64,000 nucleotides of DNA, taken from contig CM060342.1 in NCBI GenBank assembly GCA_030674155.1, positions 27,300,972 to 27,364,971 of the forward strand, written 5' to 3'. Each line of letters starts with the position of its first letter. The first letter of the stretch is position 1. A model generated the notes under the pieces. The model was given only the letters and a program-made list of their open reading frames with translations, did not search any database and had not been told where the DNA came from. The position numbers were made by a program, and so were the translations under genes. This DNA comes from Stramonita haemastoma (lineage: Eukaryota; Mollusca; Gastropoda; Neogastropoda; Muricidae). Below are positions 1 through 64,000 of the stretch, in pieces.

Positions 1-16743
<16,743 letters not shown>

Positions 16744-17000
16744 TCCACGTGATATATTTCACACTGATCGAGGCACCGTTTTACTTGTTAATCATGATGA
16801 ATTACTTAGAAGTCGTCTGCAACCCATGAGCAGCAAGCTGCCATATTGTGCAAATGTGGGTCAAGGACCATGTGACTGAAGCTGGCCAATCATTGAGAGT
16901 AATCCTTACCGCCTTGTTGTGCAGAGCTGAGTGGCGGCCATATTATCGTGTGTCGCCATATTATGCTGAGCAGCTATAATGATCAAAAATTTCTGAATCT

Positions 17001-17021
17001 ATGGTCAGCTGTTTGCCATAG
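17001..17021 (+). other. uORF 1 in the MED13 5' leader (if transcribed)
   Basis: ATG at 17001 in a weak context (T at -3) opens a six-codon frame, MVSCLP, then TAG. It matters only if transcription starts upstream of 17001. Confidence 0.35.
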
Positions 17022-17056
17022 AATCAAAGTTGGATATACAGTGGTGTGAACAAGAC

Positions 17057-17065
17057 ATGGAGTGA
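17057..17065 (+). other. uORF 2: two-codon ATG-GAG-TGA just before the MED13 start
   Basis: ATG at 17057 has a strong context (G at -3, G at +4) and stops after one further codon, two bases before the MED13 ATG. Such a minimal uORF would force leaky scanning or a pause at the main start. Confidence 0.5.
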
Positions 17066-17067
17066 CC

Positions 17068-57617
<40,550 letters not shown>

Positions 57618-58018
57618 CTCTGCTGGCTGCAGCCTGTGGTGTTTGTTAGCTTGTGTGCTGGAAGCAAAACTGGACCGACATCGTCGTTTCTGTAGCAGCA
57701 CCCCTCGAGTCACGGAACAGGCAAGGCACCCGTAAGTGTCTTGCAGTTGGTGTGAGGGGCAGGGAGGGCACTGTCCTTGTGCCTTAACTCACCGCGCTGG
57801 CCGGGCATGCCCTGTCTGTCTATCGACACAGGTGGTAGTAAACCTTGCTGAAATCTGCAGAAGTGTGTAGGTGTGAGCTGAGCAGTGGCAGAAACCGTGG
57901 CACAGCTACCTGAGTAAGGCTGTGTGTCATGATCAGGTGTCGGCCACATCTTCCTGATATGCGAATGTGCTCAGTGGATAGGCCACATCATGAAGTGTAC
58001 CACTCTCTGTTTTGTGTG

Positions 58019-58545
58019 GTCACTGGATGAGTCAAATCCTGGTTTATGCTTGCTGAATGGGTCACATCCTGATGTGGTCACTGGATGGGTCACATCCTGA
58101 TGTGTGCTCACTGGATGGGTCACATCCTGATGTGGTCACTGGATGGGTCACATCCTGATGGGTGTGTGCTCACTGGATGGGTCACATCCTGATGGGGTGT
58201 GCTCACTGGATGGGTCACATCCTGATGTGTGCTCACTGGATGGGTCACAGCCTGATGTGTGCTCACTGGATGGGTCACAGCCTGATGTGGTCACTGGATG
58301 GGTCACATCCTGATGTGTGCTCACTGGATGGGTCACAGCCTGATGTGGTCACTGGATGGGTCACATCCTGATGGGTGTGTGCTCACTGGATGGGTCACAT
58401 CCTGATGGGTGTGTGCTCACTTGATGGGTCACGTCCTGATGGGTGTGTGCTCACTGGATGGGTCACATCCTGATGGGTGAGTGCTCACTGGATGGGTCAC
58501 ATCCTGATGGGTGTGTGCTCACTGGATGGGGTCACTGCAATGGAT
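58019..58545. repeat. ~31-39-bp minisatellite in the MED13 3' UTR region
   Basis: Unit CACTGGATGGGTCACATCCT then GATG and TGGT or GGTGTGTGCT. About sixteen copies. Confidence 0.95.
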
Positions 58546-60973
58546 GTAGTTCAATGAGTGGAAAGGCCAGTGTCAGTGTGTGCTGAGGGTGTGTGGGAGA
58601 GGAGAGGAGAGAGAGTGGGCCTGAATCATGTAGGGCTATGGCAGCCTGTGCCTGCCTGCCTGCCGCCCTTCCCTGTGTGGGCTGGGCAAGAAGATGGCCA
58701 GTGTGTCAGGGGGCAGTGATGGCGGCATCTGCCTTCACTCTGCCTGCCTGCCTGCCTGCAGTTTTCCAAAGAAGCCAAACAGGGCAGGGGCATGAATGGC
58801 CCTATATCTACCTCATGGGATTTGTTACCTGGATATACTGACAAGGCCTGTGGATCGGGAAGAGAGTGTGTGTGTGTGTGCGATATGCAGGAGCCTTCTG
58901 CAGTGTGGAATGGAGAGGGAAGTGCTTCATGGTGCTCTGAGTGTGTATGGTTGTCATCAGTATGGGTGTGCTTGTGGCTGCATGTATGAGCGTATGTGTT
59001 TATGAGGATATATATTCATGAGAGTGTATTCATGATTAAGCATGCATTGATACAGGCAGTAGCGATGAGTGAGTGAGTGAGTGAGTGTATGTGCTGATAG
59101 AGATAGTGTAGTGTGAAGGGAGTGTGAAAGCAATACCAAATAACTTTGCCTGCCATGTGCTGTGGAGGCCACTGGCTGTATGAAGCAGATCTGACCATGC
59201 CAAAGGATGGATGACGACACTCACCTGTTGATATGTCTGCAGGATCAGTGTGTTGCCTCTCCTGTGTTGTGTATTCAGTGTTGATTTTCGTTGTACGGTT
59301 CTAGAGTCATGGGGAAAACAGCGTGTCTGCTGTATGTGTCACTATCTGCGCAATGACTGAAATGTGGAGGGCATGGAGAGGGGAGGTTAAAGTAGACAGA
59401 GGTGAGGTGATGGTAGTGCTGCCCTGTGTTGTGGAATGATGGAACAAAGTGAAATGTTGGGCAGGACAATTATGTAAGCAAAAGTGTGCAGAGTTAGTCA
59501 GATGGCTAGGTAATGTGGTCTGGCACTGAAGACTGGGTGTGTGTGTGTGTGGTGTGTGTGTTCATTCCATCCACATCTGTTGTCGTCAAAACTGTGATTG
59601 GCAATACATGGGGGCAGAAAAGCAAAGGGGAGTAAGAAAACAGTGATAAGATGGGGGTTAGTGCGTGTACTTAAAATCGTTCTTTTATATGTTGTTTTTT
59701 TGTTTTGTGTATGTACAGTTTCTGTGGTGGGCAGTTGTACTGCAGCTTGCACGTGAGGTAGGAAATGACAGAGAAACGTGGCACTCTGCAGTTTGTGTTT
59801 ACCATTCCCCCTAAAACAAGGTGTCTAGCAGCAACAGCAGTCTGTGGTGATGTCAGTAGATAAAATCCACGGCCACAGTAAGCAGCGTGATCTTCTGACC
59901 TTTGGGATGTTACAGGTGGAAAAAAGGAATATGGGTCACCTGAGCTTGAATGAAGGGTATGGTGGGATCAGCCTTTAGTCTGCCACATATGTGAACCTCC
60001 ACTTCAAAATGAGCTTTCAGAACAACCCTCCCTGCCTTCCTCTTTGAGAACAGTAGAACTGACATGAAGTTTTGCATGTGGGTCACACGAAGATTTTACA
60101 TGCTTTGGAAAACAACCAGGGAAACTCTGCTTTTGACATGCCTTCGGGGCGTTAGTTGCGCTGCTTGTTTCAGGAAAAATTGGCATGCTACTTATGACAA
60201 TAATCATTTGGCAGGTCTGTAGAATCTTTGTCTGATGCCTTCACATTCCTATTGTCACTGTCGTTCATTTATCGAAGATCTGGGCTAAAATCTTTCAAAT
60301 TCATCATCAGAATATTTGTCAAGCAATGGGCTCTGGCCCCATCTTAATTTGCACCCATAAAAACTTTATAAAGTGGGCTCAAACATTTTAAACAAGCACA
60401 GTGCTCAGCCACTGACAGGAACTTTGTTTCAAAAGCGGAAGCATCAGTAATGACAGGTCAAGGTAGTATTTTGATGGCCAATACTGGCACAAGTTTTGAA
60501 CAAACTTATTGGGTGATGATGGGCATTGGCTGCAGGCTGTCAGTATGTATGTATATATAGCTTAGTACCCATTGTCTCTACTTCCTTGCTAATCACTGAG
60601 CAAATTCATTGTGAAGGACCAGGTACATGAGGACTTCTTTCATTCTGTCTTGTAACGATTACAATTATTGGGAAGACTAAAGACACGGACTGATTGTAAT
60701 TACAGCTGGTGATGCAAAGAACCAGAGGTGCAGAGCACAGCAGAAGGAGAATCATTAATTAAGACTGACCCTATGAAACTGAACAGTAGGCAAGATCATT
60801 AGTAATAACAGCTGAACATGAGATCACTGGTGTCGAATTAATGATAGTTAACTAATAAGTAATGATTGCTGATCAGGAGACTGGGGGGGGGGTGTCATAC
60901 CATATACTTCTTAACTTTTTTTGATCAATTCAAAAAAAAAAAAAAGTTCATATACGTGGAGCAGAATAAGCAA

Positions 60974-60979
60974 AATAAA
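60974..60979 (+). terminator. Candidate poly(A) signal AATAAA
   Basis: AATAAA, the first canonical hexamer noticed after the MED13 stop, 3.4 kb downstream. No GT-rich element is obvious directly after it. Confidence 0.3.
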
Positions 60980-60990
60980 GATAGGCGAGT

Positions 60991-61942
60991 ATGCATGTGA
61001 AAAGCAAAACATTACACTAATAGACCCTTACATCTGGTCAGTGTGACTCCTGCCTTCCAAGCACAGCTTGTAACAAGCGACTGCCTACTTTGTTCTGTCC
61101 CCATATTGTCAGATTCAGATAGCTTTTCGTCGTCTTGGAATGCTCAGAAAAAAACTATTTGTGTCCGTCATATGAATGAAAATTTTGTTACATTGCCGTC
61201 AAGTGCCTGACAGGTTAGGCCTAACGCATATGACTTCAGCATGGGAGAGAATTGTTATTTTCTGCAAGTCTCTCTGGAAAGCAGACAGGAGAATGGACCA
61301 AGAAGGCAGAAAATTAACAAGAAGGGGGTGACGGGAAGAAAAGGAACAAGACAGAAACAAAGAGAGGGATAGGGAATTTCAAGCACAGAATTTGCAGAAG
61401 GTGGGAATGCTATTTATGTTGTCAGTGACATTTTCAGTGGGGTTTTATTTGCCATGCAAGTGTCAGAGGAAATCCTAACTGGCTCTCCTTTAGATTTACT
61501 TCAGGTATTTTTGCTGTCTCACACACATGTGCACACGCACACACACACAACACACAACGGAATGCTTTGCCAAAATGTTACAGTGTATGTAAAAGCCACT
61601 TTAAAGTACCGCATTAAATGAAGTCACCTCTTCATTATCATTTTGAATTCATCGACAGAACTGTCAGTGTGTATGGATTGAATCATGAATGTGTTTGGTT
61701 TTACGTCCTTTCTCTTTTTTTTTTCTTTTTCCAAAGAAACAGTTGGTTCTCTGGAGATAAAAGGTTATGAATTTGGTGATCTTCTCAGTGTTCCTGTTGA
61801 TTTCTGTCTTCATATTTTTAATGTTATGCTGATGGTCTCCAGTGAAGTTGAAGAGGATACGTTGGGTTAAAGACCTTGGTGTGAATGGATCTATCTCAGC
61901 TGATCTGTGTTTATTCAGCAAGCCTTTTACCCATGTCAAATG
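60991..61942. other. Region without recognised gene
   Basis: Unique sequence between the candidate poly(A) signal and the downstream minisatellite, with a short (AC)n at 61522-61555 and a T run at 61717. No coding signal seen. Confidence 0.4.
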
Positions 61943-62450
61943 TTGTGAGGCAGTGTGCGTATGTCAGTGGTGTGAGGTAGTGTGCAGATGTCAGTGGTGT
62001 GAGGCAGTGTGCGTATGTCAGTGGTATGAGGCAGTGTGCAGATGTCAGTGGTGTGAGGCAGTGTGCAGATGTCAGTGGTGTGAGGCAGTGTGCGTATGTC
62101 AGTGGTATGAGGCAGATGTTAAGTGGTGTGAGGCAGTGTGCAGATGTCAGTGGTGTGAGGCAGTGTGCAGATGTCAGTAGTGTGAGGCAGTGTGCAGATG
62201 TCAGTGGTGTGCAAGTGTTGAGGTAGTGTGCAGATGTCAGTGGTGTGCAAGAGTTGAGGTAGTGTGCAGATGTCAGTGGTGTGCAAGAGTTGAGGTAGTG
62301 TGCAGCTGTCAGTGGTGTGCAAGAGTTGAGGTAGTGTGCAGATGTCAGTGGTGTGCAAGTGTTGAGGTAGTGTGCAGATGTCAGTGGTGTGCAAGAGTTG
62401 AGGTAGTGTGCAGATGCTGTGTGTTGAGGTATTGTGAAGATCTGTATGAA
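61943..62450. repeat. Two-phase minisatellite downstream of MED13
   Basis: First part, 27-bp units GTGTGAGGCAGTGTGCAGAT plus GTCAGTG. Second part, 36-bp units in which GTGCAAGAGTTGAGGTA replaces part of the unit. The two share GTGTGCAGATGTCAGTGGTG. Confidence 0.93.
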
Positions 62451-62548
62451 GTGTTGAGGCAGTTGTGAGGTAGCATGCAGATCCTCACAGCAGTGGGCAT
62501 TGCAGAGTATACCAGGCTGTGAACTCACTAGTGGTTGGGGGGGGGGGG

Positions 62549-62582
62549 ATGGATGGATGGATGGATAGAGATAGATAGATCT
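62549..62582. repeat. (GGAT)n/(AGAT)n microsatellite
   Basis: GGAT units after a short G run, then AGAT units. Confidence 0.93.
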
Positions 62583-64000
62583 TACCGCACGTAGAACACA
62601 AAACTAAATTTCAAACATTTCTTGTTCATTGACACTGCGTGAGTGTTGTCCAAACAGCAGTGAGGCAGGTGTGTATGCCATTGATATCCCATTTGTTTAT
62701 TGGTTTGTGGGCATTTTTGTCTTTGTGAGCAGCATTCCCATGGCCAGTGTTTTGTACCATCCTCTTGTGCCTGTCGCTGTCCAGACTGTGTGCAGACTTT
62801 GGGACTGGGGGGGGGGGGGGCCTTAGCTGTTTCTGTTAGCATGATACATTGTTGCCAGTGTGTGGTGTGTGTGCAGACTGAGTGGTGCCCACAGCTGTAA
62901 GTTGTGTAACTTTTGTCATGATACATCTGTTACACCAATGTGTGATGTGGTGTGTTGTGACTTGGGGAATGTTATAACTGTTGAATCATTGTACAAAAAC
63001 TTATGGATGCAGATAGGGAAGTGTGCAGATGTTGGGATCTGAAGGAATGTGGTAATGAGTGCTATCGTTATAGTCTGAATCATCCTCAAGGCCGGCCCAT
63101 CCATCCATCCCCTTCCTTCCTTCCCAAACGATGGGTGTAACCATAAGGTTGTCATGGAACAGTCAGTGACCAGTGTATGTAGGCCATAATGATGATGACC
63201 AGCTTCAGTGGTGTCCCAATGTCTGGGTGTGGACAAACTGTTAGAGACTGAAGTCTGTGGAGAAATGACAGAACTGTGAAAAATAATGACAAGATCAACT
63301 AGTCATCAGTAATCTCTGGATTTTTCTCTGGTTTTTTTTTGGGGGGTGGGTGGGGGGGCAGCTTTGTGTGGATTTTATGGTGGCAGTTTTTGTGGCTTTG
63401 CGGCCCGAGTCCACTAGCAGTGTGATAGTCAGTGGACACTGGACATCACTGTGTTGGTCAGTGGAAACATAGCAGCAAAGAATACTGAGGACTTCATCTC
63501 CAAACGAGTGCTGTTGTTGTGTAGGACTTCACAGTGCTGAACTGTTGTGTTCACAGTGCTACATTCACGAACAAGAACTACTTTTATACCTGATGTGATG
63601 TGACGTGGAGAGACACTTGGCCACAAGCAGTTAGCCGTTGGTCTTCAGGTCAGACAAGACGGTCAGTGCAGCCCCAGGGAAGGGGGTGTACGGTTATTGC
63701 AGCAAGGGGGAGCGTCCAGGCAGACGCCACCTTTGTGTTCCTGTTTAGGCAGCATTCAGACTATCGGTGTTGATTGATGTCATGAAGCCAGTATTACTCG
63801 TTTCTTCTTCTTCCTTGTTGTGACTGACTTGACACACACACAGAAGCCTGGGGGGGGGGGGGGGAGGGGATGTGGTGGGAGAGAAAGAAAAGCCTCTTTT
63901 CTGCCACTTGGTACCACAGCCAGGACATAGGGAAACAGGCCTGTGCTAGGGGGGTATGTAGTACCCTGAAGTGTAAGGAACTGTACATACAGCCCCTGAA
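62583..64000. other. Region without recognised gene
   Basis: No exon-like frame with splice sites that I recognise on either strand. There are poly-G tracts at 62808-62820, 63340-63358 and 63850-63863. It may be a late part of the MED13 transcript or intergenic. Confidence 0.4.

Larger units (their letters stand above)
16744..17067. promoter_or_regulatory. Shared divergent promoter of BLTP2 and MED13
   Basis: The two start codons are 324 bp apart and face away from each other. I see no TATA box at a usual place. There are three YY1-like cores: GCTGCCATATTG at 16837, GCGGCCATATTAT at 16934 and TCGCCATATTATG at 16953. There is a CCAAT box at 16886-16890, a CACGTG E-box at 16746-16751 beside the BLTP2 start, and CATGTGAC near 16869. 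This is a typical layout for a TATA-less bidirectional housekeeping promoter. The transcription start sites cannot be read from the sequence. Confidence 0.7.
57618..60990 (+). other. Probable MED13 3' UTR
   Basis: No exon-like reading frame follows the stop. The region holds a minisatellite (58019-58545), and the first AATAAA I see is at 60974-60979. The true 3' end may be earlier, at a non-canonical signal, or later. 58546-60970 is otherwise unique sequence with no feature I recognise. Confidence 0.45.

Overview
The window is eukaryotic genomic DNA with large introns, GT-AG splicing and very dense simple repeats ((AC)n, (CT)n, (CAT)n, poly-G/C and many minisatellites). The protein sequences are metazoan. 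The tRNA-derived SINE families, together with the coding divergence from vertebrates and insects, suggest a mollusc, most likely a gastropod. That taxonomic call is inference.

Two genes diverge from a 324-bp shared promoter at 16744-17067. On the minus strand (16743 down to base 1, running off the window) are the first ten coding exons of a BLTP2/KIAA0100/hobbit-type bridge-like lipid-transfer protein: a membrane anchor followed by the start of the lipid groove. On the plus strand (17068-57617) is a complete 31-exon MED13 gene, the Mediator CDK8-module subunit. It joins in phase to about 2130 residues, apart from one missing base in exon 30. BLTP2 exon 3 carries one extra base. Both lie in short homopolymers and look like consensus errors, though real lesions cannot be excluded. 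From 57618 a long 3' UTR or intergenic region follows, with two minisatellites and no further gene that I can recognise.

The introns carry: a 1476-bp piggyBac element flanked by TTAA, with an intact 238-codon N-terminal transposase reading frame that stops just before the catalytic core; two TTAA-flanked non-autonomous elements with their own terminal inverted repeats (750 and 1520 bp); a LINE 3' fragment; at least a dozen tRNA-derived SINE copies; an assembly gap of 100 N; and many tandem arrays.

The most unusual pattern is that several tandem duplications and minisatellites include or abut splice sites (MED13 exons 6, 9, 13, 22, 28 and 30; BLTP2 exon 7), so the true site is accompanied by decoys. 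In front of MED13 exon 13 the two nearest decoys are in frame and would add 11 or 18 residues. No previously undescribed multi-gene system is evident.
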